Shown in pieces: positions 48,840-61,799 of a stretch of DNA of 64,000 nucleotides; positions within the stretch are counted from its first letter, which is position 1; the number at the start of each line of letters is the position of its first letter. The notes under the pieces were generated by a model. The model was not told where the DNA came from and made no database searches. It saw only the letters and a program-made list of their open reading frames with translations. Position numbers and translations under genes: made by a program. This stretch comes from Micrasema longulum (Eukaryota; Arthropoda; Insecta; Trichoptera; Brachycentridae), in NCBI GenBank assembly GCA_022494885.1, contig JAGVSM010003559.1, forward strand, positions 55,802-119,801, in the 5' to 3' direction.

Positions 48840-50225
48840 CCTACATATTAGTAAGAATATAAAGATGACAAGGTTTACATAAATATTGTAAAATATTTCA
48901 ATAAATCAATGAACCTAGTAAGAAAAACTTTATTTTTTAATTTTTTAAACATAATAATATTATTAAATTACATCGTGTTGCAGCTGCGGTGGTCTAATTA
49001 GGCACCTTTAGATAATAGATATTAATTCCTAATGCAAATCGCGTGTTTTAAATATCATAAGCTTAAAATGAATGTAATAATTTATAGCGGACGGATGACA
49101 TAAGAAAAAACAATCGTTTCGTTACGATAAATTTATACCTGTTTTAAATCTATGTCATTTGTATAGAGTAATAGCCGTTGTCAAAAGCGTGGTAAATATA
49201 TTATGTAAAATCTTGTAATAATTCGCTGCAATCAAATATTCGGCATATCCTTTCCGCGGTCGGGGCATACGGTGGCCACAAACAGTCCTCCGGCCCTTCT
49301 ATCGACGGCCGATTCCTGCGCATCCTCCGTCGTCCGATCACGGATGTTTATCACGTCGATCGACAGTCCTTAGCCGACACTTATTTCAAAAGAAAGTGAG
49401 TGAGCTGCGGGTCAAAGATATGAGCCGGTATAAGAAGTATTCCCATTGTGTATTTAGCAAATACGAGTAGAAGGCGTAAAACGACTTGTAAATCTGTAGC
49501 TAGCGCATTTAGATACTAAGCCCGAGCCTGACGAAATACATATTTAATAAATAAATTAAATATTTTCTACTCCCTGCACCTGAAACGTAAGGTCAATCGC
49601 CTTCCCTTTATTAACAATTTTTAAAATGATAGAGACGCTGAATTGTAAAATGAAAAATAATTTAAAATTGCAATATTTTATAGACCCTGTCGTGAAGCGT
49701 AAAATGAATTAACTTTAATATTTAAAAAATATATATTGCATATACATTCCTACATAATTATTAGCGGGGATGTCTAAATAAAATATAAAACTAGAGCATT
49801 TTAACATGAATATTGAATGTCCTATGGTTAGGTTTGTGTTCACTTAACATGGCTCAGCCTGTTCTAAAGTGGATATTTTTTCGTGTTTCAAATTATCAAT
49901 AGTTGTATACCAATATTGCATTGTTTGAATAACTAAAACATTTGATTATAAATAAAATAACTAACTAAATATGAGTTTAACAAAAGTTAATACTACTGAG
50001 CTCTATAAAATAAAATATATCAACTAAAAATCTGAGAACTATTTATGGTTTTCACTCCGCTTTGCCTAGTATTCTTAAGTCTGCCGACAGATATCCCAGT
50101 CTTTATTTCTTTGATAACAAATTATGTTCTTTGATGCGATCACTGAATCAAATTCAATTATAGCCATCTCTCCCCCCCTTTCATTTCCATCTAGTTCAAT
50201 TTTGCTCCTTCCCTTCCCCGATGCT
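48840..50225. other. No gene seen
   Basis: AT-rich except 49245-49390, a GC-rich patch whose minus strand is open for about 40 codons (DRTTEDAQESAVDRRAGG). It may be a retroelement scrap. Confidence 0.4.
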
Positions 50226-50229
50226 ACAT

Positions 50230-50680
50230 ATATCAATGATCTTATGTTCCAATACTTGTATTATTATGTCAGAATTTGTACCCTTCGATGGCACGAGAGC
50301 GCTGCCGGCAGGAAAGCGGAAACTTGATGATTTCTGCTCTGTTTTCCAGGCGGAAATATTTGCAATCAGAGAAGCTCCACTTTATGATTTAATGAAACCA
50401 CCAAATTGGTGTAAGCAAATAACGACTTTGACAGATTGTAAATCAGGGGTCCAAGCAATAGGTGATCGAAATTTATTCTACTCCATTATCATTGACATTC
50501 ATACTTATATACAAAAACTAAAATCCAGATCGCAGAATGTGTATATCGGATTGATAAGAGGCCACTGCGGAATCCCAGGCAATGAAAAGGCTCGAGAATC
50601 CACCCTCAAGAATACAGCTCCTAATTTTGCCAAATTAGCTTCGAGTTTTGCATACAAAATGTGTTTCTATTACATTCTTA
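50230..50680 (+). mobile_element. RNase H domain remnant of a non-LTR retrotransposon
   Basis: The plus-strand frame contains SVFQAEIFAIREA, TLTDCKSGVQAI and LIRGHCGIPGNEKARES in that order. This is the RNase H layout of I/R1/Jockey-like elements (xxAE helix, TD(S/C)xSA strand, GHxGIxGNExAD). The first catalytic Asp strand (normally ..TDGS..) is not visible upstream, and the final Asp of NExAD is replaced by Arg. The copy is therefore truncated and no longer functional. The frame is intact for about 166 codons, which suggests a fairly recent insertion. No poly(A) tail was located. Confidence 0.85.
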
Positions 50681-50821
50681 GGATAAATTTTATTATAATA
50701 ATAATATTTAGGGCCTTATAAAAATTAAACACAATACTATGTACAAAATATCATACTAGGAAGAGATGAGAGGAGATGGCAAGGAATATACAATATGACA
50801 AATATTCAGATAGTGACATTT

Positions 50822-51075
50822 CAATCTTGATTAAAATGTAAAGGGGCGTCTCTAACATTAGTGGGTAGATTATTCCACAATCGAGCAGCTACTACTGCGA
50901 AAGAGGAGGCAAGAAAATTAGAGCGATGAAAGGGTATTAAAAGGGTTCTCTCGTTACTAGAACGAAGAGATAGTCCGTATTGTGATAGAGGTTGAAAGAG
51001 CTCTCTCAGATAAACGGGTGAAGAGGGATTATTAAAAATAATATAACATAATAAAATAATAATAACATTACGCAT
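50822..51075 (-). mobile_element. LINE RT C-terminal remnant, opposite orientation
   Basis: The minus-strand frame ends with FHRSNFLASSFAVVAARLWNN-type sequence followed by LPTNVRDAPLHFNQD. The (S/T)F...A(A/C)RLWN.LP..VR motif is the usual C-terminal end of many LINE ORF2 proteins. Its orientation is opposite to the neighbouring RNase H piece, so they are separate insertions. It is intact for 84 codons but has no RT domain. Confidence 0.75.
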
Positions 51076-51949
51076 TACGTAACAATGCCCCGTGCACTAT
51101 TGGGTGGATAAATTATGATATTTACATACTGCGGTTATTCGGCTCTATAATATAATATATTATATAGTAGCAATAGCCGGACATTAATTTATGATTATTA
51201 GTAAGTAAGTCAGTAAGCAATGCGCTCGGTTAATTTCAATATTAGCCTTTCCCCAATTTTGTCACTGTCTCGGTTAGCGCTACGAGCGATGTTGTTATTT
51301 GGAGAAATAAAACCGGCCAAACGAAAAGACAAATGAAAAATAAAAAAAATAATAACACGAAATGATTCACGACTTCGATAAGGCAAATATCTTTTTGGCT
51401 GGCCGAGTATTGCGGTCGGGACATGCTTCGTTTGTATGTTAATACGGACTCTACCGGGTTACGCAGAAAATACTCACACTTTCCACTTACTAATTCGAAC
51501 ATCGATTTTTAAATGCATAACCCGCTGAACCTCCGTTTTAGAGGCTTGTCAGCCGGCGGGAAAGAAAGGATCAGGACAAGTTTTGAGAAATACACAAAAT
51601 ACGTTGAAATGGAAAATTAACACTGTTGACATCAGCTATCCATAAAATATAATACAATTTTCCATGTGAAAATTGGATGGTTCACATGTTCAATTGAGCT
51701 TGTAGAGGATGAGACCGCGACCCGGTGATCCCTTTCAACTGGCAATATTGAACAAGTTCCTCGGCTGGCAACACTGACTTCTTTCGCTCGCGGAAAATAC
51801 CGAAAGTTTTCCGAATCAATCTTCCGGATAATACGGCTCTTTTTTATTGTTTAACCTGTAAGTTCTTTCCGATAACACAGTGTCCCTGTTAATCAATTTA
51901 GAATAAATATTTTATTAATTAATTTCGTAAATGAATTAAAAATTTTCAG

Positions 51950-52118
51950 TCATCATCATCATTCTCTTTCCGCAACTAATGGTGCATAGGGCACTGCATT
52001 GGCACGCCAATTGCAGCATATCTTGATCATTTTTGTTACATGAAGGTAAGAGGATCAGTCTTACGCTTCAGGTACCAGTCCAGGGATTATTAAACATTTT
52101 TAGTGAAAAACACCCTTT
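51950..52118 (-). repeat. S1 SINE lacking the tRNA-like head
   Basis: Minus strand: body CCCTGGACTGGTACCTGAAG, GTAAGACTGATCC, then GCAATTGGCGTGCCAATGC, AGTGCCCTATGCACCATTAG and a (GAT)n end. Confidence 0.8.
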
Positions 52119-52336
52119 AAATCAGTCATTACTGTTGTATTTTTTTTCTTTTTACACGTGGAATAATACGGAGCGACTACACAAGTATGCTTTTTCTTTT
52201 TTTTTTTTTTGTATTTAGTCATATAGTAAACCATAATAGGCCTATAACTTTGGTTTATTTTTAAACGTGGTGTTTTTGTAGTAATTACCGTTGTTTTCTC
52301 GAAAGAAAGAAATAAAATGTAATCAACAAAATAACG

Positions 52337-52405
52337 AGGTTGAAACATAGGCAGAATTGTAAATGTTACAAAATGCGTGATCACTTAAATCATCTAATGA
52401 CAGAT
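52337..52405 (+). repeat. FB-A fragment
   Basis: TTGAAACATAGGCAGAATTG, TAAATGTTACAAAATGCGTG and CTAATGACAG match the right arm. Confidence 0.65.
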
Positions 52406-52474
52406 CTCGAGCAATAGGTGTAAAATAAATGCGTAGATTGATAATATTTTTTTTATTATTTTTTTGATATTTTT

Positions 52475-52570
52475 ATTTATTTATTTACATATGTACATGA
52501 GTTTATTGTACATTATTTGAGAGATAAGTCCCAATTCCATGGGACTGAAAGTCCTGTGTTGAGATGGGAC
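52475..52570 (-). repeat. LINE-tail family T1
   Basis: Minus strand: CCCATCTCAACACAGGACTT, TCAGTCCCATGGAATTGGGA, ending in (AAATA)n. Confidence 0.55.
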
Positions 52571-53239
52571 TAGCAATTAGTTGATACAGACACATGAGTA
52601 TATCACCACAAATATTTGATTAGAAACATAAAACATATATATGGCACATCAAAATGGTAAACAGTAAACTCAAACATTCAGAAAATAATCAAGGAGTTTC
52701 CCAATCAAATATTGTCTTCTTTGGAATTTTATCATTATATTTATACTTTGTTTTTCTAGATAGTTATTGTATTGCATCACATGTCAAAATAGTTTAATTA
52801 AATCAATTTTACTATGTATTTTTATTGTTATTTATATGGGCTTGACGCTGACATGGCCTAAAAAGCCTTAATGAGTTCATTAATATTTAAACGAGTGTAA
52901 TTTTGAATGAATAAATTAATAAATATCTGTCGTCCTTAAGTTGTCGACACGCCTTGAAAATGAAAAGTTAAATAATAACAACTAAAACAATGAAAATCCA
53001 TTGTGAGTTTTTAGTAACCGTGTATCTGAAACGCGTTACTAACACAGGCACAATGGTCACTAATATTAAATTATATGTGTATCGAAAATTTTAATGTCAA
53101 AACCGGAATTCCATTTTTGTTAAGCCTCTGGATTTATGTACTCTAATTCCGAGAATTGGATCAACTCTCAAACTGTGGACTCCATTTGTTACTATTATTT
53201 CATTCGTGTGCATAATTATGTCATAAAATTAAAAAATAC

Positions 53240-53388
53240 GTTTCCTACGGTACAACGGTTCACGTACGAGGGTTCCGAGTTCGATTCCAGGTGAGATCGC
53301 AATAACCAAATGTGATTTTTCCCAACCTCGGGTGTTCCGAACTGTAACTGTTGTTGTGCTTAATGACCCGTTGTATTTGCAAAAAAAG
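53240..53388 (+). repeat. S2 SINE, decayed
   Basis: CGAGGGTTCCGAGTTCGATT, CCAGGTGAGATCGCAATAAC, body TGTGATTTTTCCCAACCTCG. The A box is eroded. Confidence 0.7.
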
Positions 53389-54324
53389 GAAACTTAATAA
53401 ATACAACGCAATTATTTATAATAATATTTTTAAAATAAATAGTCCACACCCAGACTTTGTAGGCATTATTTCAAAATCATAAATTTGAACACCCCTTTGG
53501 AGGTCCAAATTGGTTGATTTTATTGTTTATTTTTGCACAAAAAGTACATACAGGTAAACGTCGTTTTGCGCCCGTTTGATTTACGCTGATTTACGATTAC
53601 ACCGGTAGGTGCCGGCGCGGCGTGGGCTTCCCTGGTTCGGCCGACACCAGGCGACAGTAGACGTCGCGATTCTAATAGCAGACACACTTTTACACGTTGT
53701 TTTATTCTAATACAGTGTACGCGAGCAGCCTATTGTGTGTGTGAAATTGTTTCCGAGCTAGTTTTCGTTTTGTTTTTAAGAAAAATAAAAAGGTATGATT
53801 ATTTTTATTTTATTATTATTAAAATATTTAAATACTCGTAGTTTATGCTATGATTCTGCAAGAAAGGAAGCAACAATCAAAGCAAATGGAATTGGAAGCT
53901 TTTTAAAAAAAAGTGTTAGATTTTAATTTAGTACCGGCGAACTGGTGAGTTATTATTTATTATAAAAAATCATTATTTATATCGAAAGATTATTATTTGT
54001 TTTGTAAACAAATTTAAACTGTATTCACTAAAAATATTTATAATTTATTTTGAATATGTATTAAATAGGTAAACACGTTAGATTTTTTGACACGGAACCT
54101 AACCTTATGTTTTCCACTATATTTCTGTTCTGTTTACGCTGATGTGTCTCGGAACGGAACCCCGGCGTAAAACGACGTTGACCTGTATATATTTTTTATC
54201 TACATGCAATGTGTACAGTATACAATCGTGATTTTGAAGAAATTTTTTTTGGGATTTTACCGATTTTGATATCCACCGACACATTAAAACTGTGATGAAG
54301 AACATTTTATCGATTTACCGTGTT

Positions 54325-54485
54325 CATGAGCTGGTTTAAGTGGTCACTTTACACTCTGTGTAACATTCATTATTCTGCCTACGTTTGAACATCTATATTA
54401 ATAATTCAGTCGGAATCTCACCCGCATCGATGAAGATTTCGACCCTTTAACTCCACGAAGACTAACAGATGGAAGAAAAGAATCC
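54325..54485 (-). repeat. FB-A left-centre fragment
   Basis: GCTGGTTTAAGTGGTCACTT, CATTATTCTGCCTACGTTTG and the central CGGAATCTCACCCGCATCGA are present. Confidence 0.7.
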
Positions 54486-54573
54486 GAGGAATATATTAAA
54501 TTATTTACGACTCGATGAGAATGGCCGGCAAAATTTTAATATTTTAGTAAATGTGAACGTATTGCACGTATAA

Positions 54574-54720
54574 TCGGATTGTGGTCCCGTGGCTAGTGTT
54601 GAGGACTCGTAGATCGGAGGTCCGAGGTTCGAACTCCACTAAAGCCCGACTTGATTCCCATTTTATAATAGTGAGTTATTGACGACCCGTCGAAAACGGC
54701 CTCAAAATTGAAATATTTGA
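54574..54720 (+). repeat. S3 SINE, well preserved
   Basis: CGGATTGTGGTCCCGTGGCT, GGTCCGAGGTTCGAACTCCA, ACTTGATTCCCATTTTATAA, GTCGAAAACGGCCTCAAAAT. Confidence 0.85.
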
Positions 54721-54824
54721 TTAGATCGTAATACGAACGAAAATATTTATTTTTTACAAAAAAAAAACTTACAATCTTTTTAATTTTATTTTAAAAAACT
54801 AATTATGTATATGTGAGAATTAAA

Positions 54825-54839
54825 CCCCCCCCCCCCCCA
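54825..54839. repeat. Poly(C) tract
   Basis: Fourteen C in a row. Confidence 0.9.
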
Positions 54840-54844
54840 CATCT

Positions 54845-57800
54845 CAGTTGCAAATAAAACCCGCGCTATTATAAATTTAGTTCATAATAATACATGTATT
54901 TTTTTCTCAATAAGGCCGAGATTGTTATTTTTTTTATATGATACATCAAATGCACTATTATTTTTATACATGTACTGGTAAAGTCGGAGTCTACGTTGAA
55001 GGCGCAAAAATATAACTGAGTGTAAACAATTATAAACTCTAATTATAGAACTAACATATTTTTTTTATTCACCAGTTCCATAAAGATTCCCTGTTATTAA
55101 ATATGTATACTTATTTATGCAACAAATTTATAAAATGAAATAAATAACATAAATTTGACATTTTTATTATTCCAACGGGACAATAACCTGATTCGTAGTT
55201 CGAAATAAAATTGTAAAAATAAAGCGTTACAAAAAAGTACTCACATGACGTAATGTAAAGATGAATATTAGAAAGCGGGCAAAATCTGTAACAAAAAAAA
55301 TAAGTATAATATTTGAACATTCTTTAAAAAGATACCTTTATGTAGGAATGTAGATTGTAGATATGAGTGCTTTAAATATTTTTTATCTAATAGTACCATT
55401 TTTCGACGTTAGTTATTTACGACGTTTAGGAAATGGAAAAATTTTATATTTGAGAAAATAGTAAGAGATCAAGTTTTTTTTTCAATATAAAACAAGTTGC
55501 GTGTGAGCTTTATCGGCCTACTAAAAAAAACCTAATATTTTAAATTTATAAAGTGTATTTTAATATTTTTTAGTACAAATTTTGACCAGTCTGTTGTTTG
55601 GTTGACTGGAAGATATTGATTTAGTAAAAAGTCTGCCAAAGTATATACATTTTTGTGCTTGTAAGATTAAAATAAAAAAATAAAATTTTAGCACCCAGTA
55701 CCACGTGTTATAATATTAACAGCGGTTATAAATTGATCGCCCTATTCCGTCATAGGTCTTAACTAACTCTCGGATATTATTTATATGAAATAAATGGTTC
55801 TGACCGCCATAAAATTGAGTTTATTGACCTCGGAAAAAAACGCGTAAAAAACTTTGTTTTAATTTTCTTTCCATAGACATTATTTAGTTTCACAAATTAT
55901 TTGTGATTGATTTGATGTATTTAGCATCTGTAAATAAGAAGGAGCTTACATTATACCGCCTGATTGTTTTAGGCATGCTCCAACTCCAAATACTTAAACC
56001 TTTAAATTTAAAAAAAAGCTTATGATCACTCACACGATCGTTCACGCATTCGTGATATAAGTTAATTGTAGATTGAGTATTTTACTGACATTTATCGGTG
56101 GAATTTAAAAAAATATATATTTTCCGAATATATCAGTCTAATGATATCGGTCTCGACGGAACCTTGTTACCCGAAAAAAATATAAATAAAACTGGAATAA
56201 AAATATACACGTATTTTTATGGTTATATATATATATTTTTTAAAGGAATAACCCGCTTAGCCTCAATTTAGAGGCTTGTCAGCAGGTGGGATAGAGGGGA
56301 TATGGAAGGAGGTAATAAAATTACGCCACAGCACCCAGACCGATTGAGAAAAAAACTTTCTCGCAGTTAGTGGAAAGTGGAAAGAAGTTAATTGTTTATA
56401 AAATCAGAACATTCTTATAATAATTATTCAAATCTCACATTGTAATCATTATTTACCGATAGCAAAAAAAAAAAAAAATTGAATAGATAAGTTACGAGTA
56501 AAATGTATCAATAAATATTCACATTTGACAAATTTTCCCTCTAATGAGCGTTTAGAGAAAAACTGTGAAAATTTCCATAGTTATTTTACAAATCACTCAT
56601 TGCCAGAATTTATACAAATAGCGATTGATTGTTTTTCAATCATCCCAGTGGTACATAGGGCACTGCATCGGTACACAAATCCATCACTAACAAACACTAC
56701 AAGGTGGACTTTTTATCACAGGATTGACTTTTTTTAATTTTTACCTACGAGTAGCTAACAAGTAAAAAACTTTCACACGCATAACTGTATTCTGCATCTA
56801 CTTAGACGTAGATAGTGTTTTTAATTGGTGCGAGTTGTTAAAGGTAACAATTTATACCTACAGTGAGTTCGAATGTTTATAAACCCTTTGTTAATGTGTT
56901 AATGTCTGTATATGAACGAAATAGACATGTAAATTTCGATTGTGTTAGTAGGCACACTTCCTTAATTTATATAAAAACATATTGTTAAGCACACATAAAC
57001 GGAGGATGTTTATGACTTTAATAGACTGTACTCACCTGTAATAATAAGGCAAAGCGAAACAAGCTTACAAAAAGAAATTATTTTACTTGTTAAAAGAGTT
57101 TCGAGGCTAGGTTTTACAGGGTTTTTATAATGTATTTCAGATGTACATATTTAGATGCTAATTTATAAGTTTACTTTACGTAAATACAATATCCTGATTT
57201 CTGTTTTGGTTATTCACGAAGTTTTGTTCGTGTTTAAATGTTCAATATACATTAAGTATCACAAAACTTAACAAAGCTAATAATTAATTGCGTAAGTTTG
57301 CGAAGCTAAATAAATTAAATTTTATGGCCAATAATAATTTGCACTCTGTCAATTTTAACAATCATACCGAGAAATGCAATGCCGCCTTAGAACACTTTGT
57401 GTGTGAGTCGGTAAGTATGTAAATTTGGAGGTAGATTGCGCGCGCACACGTTCTAGTAGGTAGTCGGTAGATACGTCCACATCCACACACAGAAGTATGC
57501 GAGTATTGATACTGTATATGTATAATATATGTAATGGGCGATAGGTAATAGGTACACATCACGCAGACATGCGCACGAAGCGACTACTGATCGGTGATTT
57601 TGATTAATGACTCGAAAAAATTTCGGGTCACGCCGAACTCCGGCCGAATTGGAAAACGTCCACCTTCGGACAGTGTTCGCGACGCTACGCTGAATCCTTT
57701 ACTGCTAACGGTGTATTGGGCACTGCAACGTATGGCCCATTTCTTACGTACCTTCCGAATTAACACGTTACGGTAATATAAGGGTGAATTAATATATATT

Positions 57801-58190
57801 ACAATATTTTAGATATATTTTATTAATTCAGTGGCTACTCTTAGATGAAAATTCGTCAAAAAATAAATCGAGTGAAAGTTAGTCAGTCTCATGATGTACC
57901 TACTAGTTAGTGCGTTTGCCCCCCATTAAATACATAATTTAAAAAAGAATAAAAAATAATACAATACAAATAAATCCACCCTTTGTAATTTTAACGTGTC
58001 GTGTGAATTTGACCATCAGCAACATAATACAAACAAAATTAAAACGCATTTTACCAATACGATTTTCGGAACGAATACAATAAAAAATATTTTACATAAA
58101 ATTACATCTATTATAATTATTATTTATCTCGAGATGTGCAGGCAATAAGTCTCGATACAACTTATGTCTTAAAAGGCATCTCAAATAGAC
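54845..58190. other. No gene seen
   Basis: AT-rich. A scrap TAACCCGCTTAGCCTC...AGAGGCTTGTCAGC (56250-56285) recurs at 51520-51555, marking one more repeat family. Confidence 0.5.
56640..56690 (-). repeat. S1 SINE 3' scrap
   Basis: CCCAGTGGTACATAGGGCAC then TGCATCGGTACACAAAT is the inverse of the S1 3' region. Confidence 0.5.
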
Positions 58191-58194
58191 TGAT

Positions 58195-58270
58195 GTATTT
58201 ATTTATTTGGTTCGTTAACGCCCGAGGGGCATTTACAACAAGAGAATTAAATACATTCTAACATATTTAA
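58195..58270 (-). repeat. LINE-tail family T2
   Basis: Minus strand: AAATGCCCCTCGGGCGTTAA then CCAAATAAATAAATA. Confidence 0.6.
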
Positions 58271-58544
58271 AAAGAAAACACAAAATATACAGAAAAAAGA
58301 TGTGAAATTAGTTAGAAAAATTAGAAATTTAGATAAGATATAATAAAAAAGTAAGACAAAGTAAAAGAAAAAAAATAATGAAGATAAACAAAAAAAACGG
58401 TAAGCATTATAAAACAACAAATTCAAAGATCTAAGTTAATAAAATAAATGCCGAAAAACAAACAAGGTAAATAAAGCAAAATAGAAAAATGTTAATAAAA
58501 TAATAATCAAGCAAGCATATTATCGTGAAAATATAGGATATAAG

Positions 58545-58630
58545 AAAAATGGCTCGCAACTGGTGGGAATCGAACGCGCGACGCGTGTTTCACAGTTGGA
58601 CTTCTAACCAACTGCGCCACGGCGCCCGTC
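58545..58630 (-). repeat. tRNA-like sequence
   Basis: Minus strand: GGGCGCCGTGGCGCAGTTGG (excellent A box) and CGCGCGTTCGATTCCCACCA (B box). The 3' acceptor strand does not pair with GGGCGCC, so it is more likely a SINE head than a working tRNA. Confidence 0.5.
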
Positions 58631-58849
58631 GTCGTAGCATCTGTCTCGTCTGTCTGACTCGTGTTGTTTTATACTTTTAGTATTGTGTTTATAATTCATT
58701 TTAACAAGTCTTTATTTTAATATTCTTTAGGTATTATCAACAATATGTTGAGTCTATCTATATGTATATCTATTATCAGGACTTGAACTAACATATAATT
58801 TTTTTTTATTTTTGCTTTTTATTTAATAATGTACATGTTTCCACTTTCC

Positions 58850-58950
58850 ATTAGGTTGTATCCCAACTGAACACAAGACTTTTGGCCTCATAGAGTTTGG
58901 GAAACGTTATTTTTTTGTAATATTTATATTTGTATGAGTAAATAAATAAA
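58850..58950 (+). repeat. LINE-tail family T1
   Basis: GGTTGTATCCCAACTGAACA, CAAGACTTTTGGCCTCATAG, then GTAAATAAATAAATA. Probably a 3' UTR of a retroelement. Confidence 0.6.
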
Positions 58951-58984
58951 TATTTAAAAAACGACTCGCGTTGCTTTTTATATT

Positions 58985-59160
58985 ATAAAATATTGTAAGA
59001 AAGAAACCGAATAATTAAATATTCTCACAACATTCCATAATATAAATAGCAACGCGAGAAATTCTAAATTAGTTTAAGTCCTGATGATGAGAAAGTAACC
59101 TTAAAACCGGCTAACGTATGACTAAAAAGTTAAAGCGGTTTATACACATTTATAAATAAG
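58985..59160 (+). mobile_element. Repeat HH, copy 2, decayed core
   Basis: This is the same repeat as at 32.64 kb. CTGATGA is intact at 59081-59087, but GAAA has become AAAA and the GTC cleavage triplet GCT. The ribozyme-like core is therefore decayed here, while the flanking GCGGTTTATACACATTTATAAA block is preserved. Confidence 0.55.
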
Positions 59161-59225
59161 TCTAAAATGTCAAACCACCAAGTGAAATATATTATTTAGT
59201 TGTAAAATATTATTTTTATTATATT

Positions 59226-59330
59226 TTCCATCATCATCATCCTTATCCGCACGCAGTAGTGCATGGGGCACTCAATTGACACTCCAATTGCAACGTATCT
59301 AGATAATTTTTGCTACAGAAGTCCCATTGA
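59226..59330 (-). repeat. S1 SINE 3' part
   Basis: Minus strand: TGCAATTGGAGTGTCAATTG, AGTGCCCCATGCACTAC and a GATGATGATGATGG end. Confidence 0.7.
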
Positions 59331-59939
59331 AGTATATATATATAAAATATATATACCGACATTTTACGTCCGCTCTGCCAAAAATCAAAGCAGAACCTCA
59401 AGAATGGTACGCGAACTCGCCAGCTTATCTTCAGTCGACAGAGTAGCATCGAGTCAAAAACGCTCGTCCAGGGTTCTGGTTCTTTTTTTACAGAATAATA
59501 ATACGAAATTTCTAGTACTATTCATGAATAGTTTTGTTCAGATATACTCGTACATTTCTGTTAACGTTTTGGAACTTATTATCATAGAATGGTTTCGTAA
59601 TTATCTTCCCAGAAAAACGCAGTAACTCCATCACGGGGTAATGATATTTTAGAATACGTTACTGTTGGACTACGGGTGGGACAAATGGGGATATTAATAA
59701 TATCATTCTTATTTCTGAAAGACCCTCTAATCCACGTACAAACAAAAAAATAAATAAAAATAAAACCACTTATTGACAGCAAAAAAATCATCGAAGGTGT
59801 ACCCGGTATTATATTTATCAACAATAATTTCGATAGACTATTAAATTTGGTAATATCATTTATTTAATTTTTTTGTCCGAAATTTTGACAAACATGAAGA
59901 AGTTTTGTAATACCTATAATTATTGCGAATATGTATTTC

Positions 59940-60475
59940 GAGGCATTTACCGTCTAATGACCTGACATTGACTCGTTTAAGTAATGATTCGGCCAGATGA
60001 ATCTTACCGATATCGATAAAGATCTCAGCTCTTCCACTTCACAAATATAAACAGTAAAAGTACATTCCTTCATATACCCAAAACCGTTTTAAAGATCATG
60101 GGTCTTCCTATCGGTTTCACGTATACGAGAAAGGAATTTTTTTTTTACAGGAAACGAGTTACTCTTTTTTAAATTTACATTTCATACATCGTGATTTTTA
60201 TCGAATTTAACTTTACTACTTTCACTGCCCCTTTTGCTGAGAGTTTTTCGAATTTCACAGAGGACCTTTATCGGAAAATGACTTTCATCGTCGTGACAAT
60301 ATTGCAAACACGGATGGTAGCAAAAGTTACAGAAAATATAGATACTTAAACATAGGGAGAATTGTGAACTATACATTGATTGAAAAGTGGCCACTTGAAC
60401 TTTTCAATAACAGGTCATAAGCCCTATCATATTATCTTCTCTACTATGTTTTTTCCTCTCTGTTGCGATCAATTT
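59940..60475. repeat. FB-A copy with arms separated
   Basis: Left arm 59940-60055 (AATGACCTGACATTGAC, GTAATGATTCGGCCAG), right arm 60345-60475 (AAACATAGGGAGAATTGTGA, AATAACAGGTCATAAGCCCT). A further left-arm fragment is at 60655-60722. Confidence 0.65.
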
Positions 60476-60929
60476 CAATTTACTGTTCCGATTATGTTTG
60501 AACATCTGTATTTATTTCATTATTATGTAATTTGTTGATTTTATTTACGTAAAAAAAATTGAAAATTGTGACGTAGGCGAGATTCACACAAATTATTTCA
60601 CGAATCATGAGACGCCTTTAAAAATATTCTAAGTTTTTTTTAGATGTATCTCGTTTGATAGACATTACAGAGCTTGTGGCCTTTCATTGACTGGTCAAAA
60701 GTAGCATTTACCATTCTGCCTGTTTATTTTTTTTTGCTATTGAACCCATTTTGGGAAATTAAAAAACTTGATAATACTTAAAAGATTACCGATATAAACA
60801 TTAGTTTAATATATCTTATATTTAATTAAATATTTTATTTAATTCGTAATATTATATGTTGGACTTATGCGCCATGAAAACTTGTATGTAAATAGGAATA
60901 TTTTTACTGAATTGAATCAATTATAGCGT

Positions 60930-61000
60930 GTAGTCCATGTCAGAGATCGAACCCTGGAACCGAGCGGTCTAGCACTCCCACTGCGCCACGGATCATTAAT
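60930..61000 (-). repeat. tRNA-like SINE head
   Basis: Minus strand: CCGTGGCGCAGTGGGAGTGC and CCAGGGTTCGATCTCTGACA. Confidence 0.45.
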
Positions 61001-61341
61001 CAAATGCTTGTACATTCAATTTGAATGTAATTTATGGGAAGTTTGAGCATAGACATTTTTCAAATCACCAAAAATATTCATTTTTATTTAGACAGTAGGT
61101 ACATAACGTATTATTTTAATTGAACTACAAGCGTGTCCGAGCTGATGAGGAATACCGTCAAGAGGGAAAAATTGAACCAGAATCCTGGATGAATATTTTC
61201 GAGTAAATGCGTTTTGTACGGTTGTATAATATTTTTTTCAATTTAGAAAATTTTGGAAATTCACAGGAAATATTAGGAAAATATTAGTTTTAAATAACGA
61301 TTCAACAAAATCGATGAAATAAAGTACATTATCAAAACAAT

Positions 61342-61422
61342 TTTCCTATCCACACCAAATGGTGCGTAGGATACTGCATTGGAGTTCCATTGCGGAGTAT
61401 CTCGATCATTTGCGCCATAAAA
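61342..61422 (-). repeat. S1 SINE 3' part
   Basis: Minus strand: GCAATGGAACTCCAATGCA, GTATCCTACGCACCATTTGG. Diverged. Confidence 0.55.
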
Positions 61423-61799
61423 TGTTCGGGACAAATCGAATTCAAGCAGAAAAAAATATAAATATTAATGTTTAGAAACGCAACTAGCCAGGAACGGCCA
61501 CCCTATAATTTCTATAATTCGAGGTTCCTATACTTAGTTGAGATTTGTGATAATATATTTGTATTTTATTATCAATTATATTTTACATGTCTATATAAAA
61601 TGTCTAAAACAATTCATCGTTTAATACGAATTATATATAAATCACACTAAACTAAAATTGTAAAATGTCTTCCTCGACACGGGTTTTTCCTGCGAGGAGA
61701 ACATTGTTAATTCAATTTTATAATTTATTATCTGTAAAGTATTAAATCCAATCCAGAAAGTCCAGAAACCAGTGTAGAACTATATTTAAAGCGAATATT

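Noticed and set aside
58545..58630. Functional tRNA gene on the minus strand
   Set aside because: A and B boxes are good but the acceptor stem does not pair and no proper anticodon arm forms.
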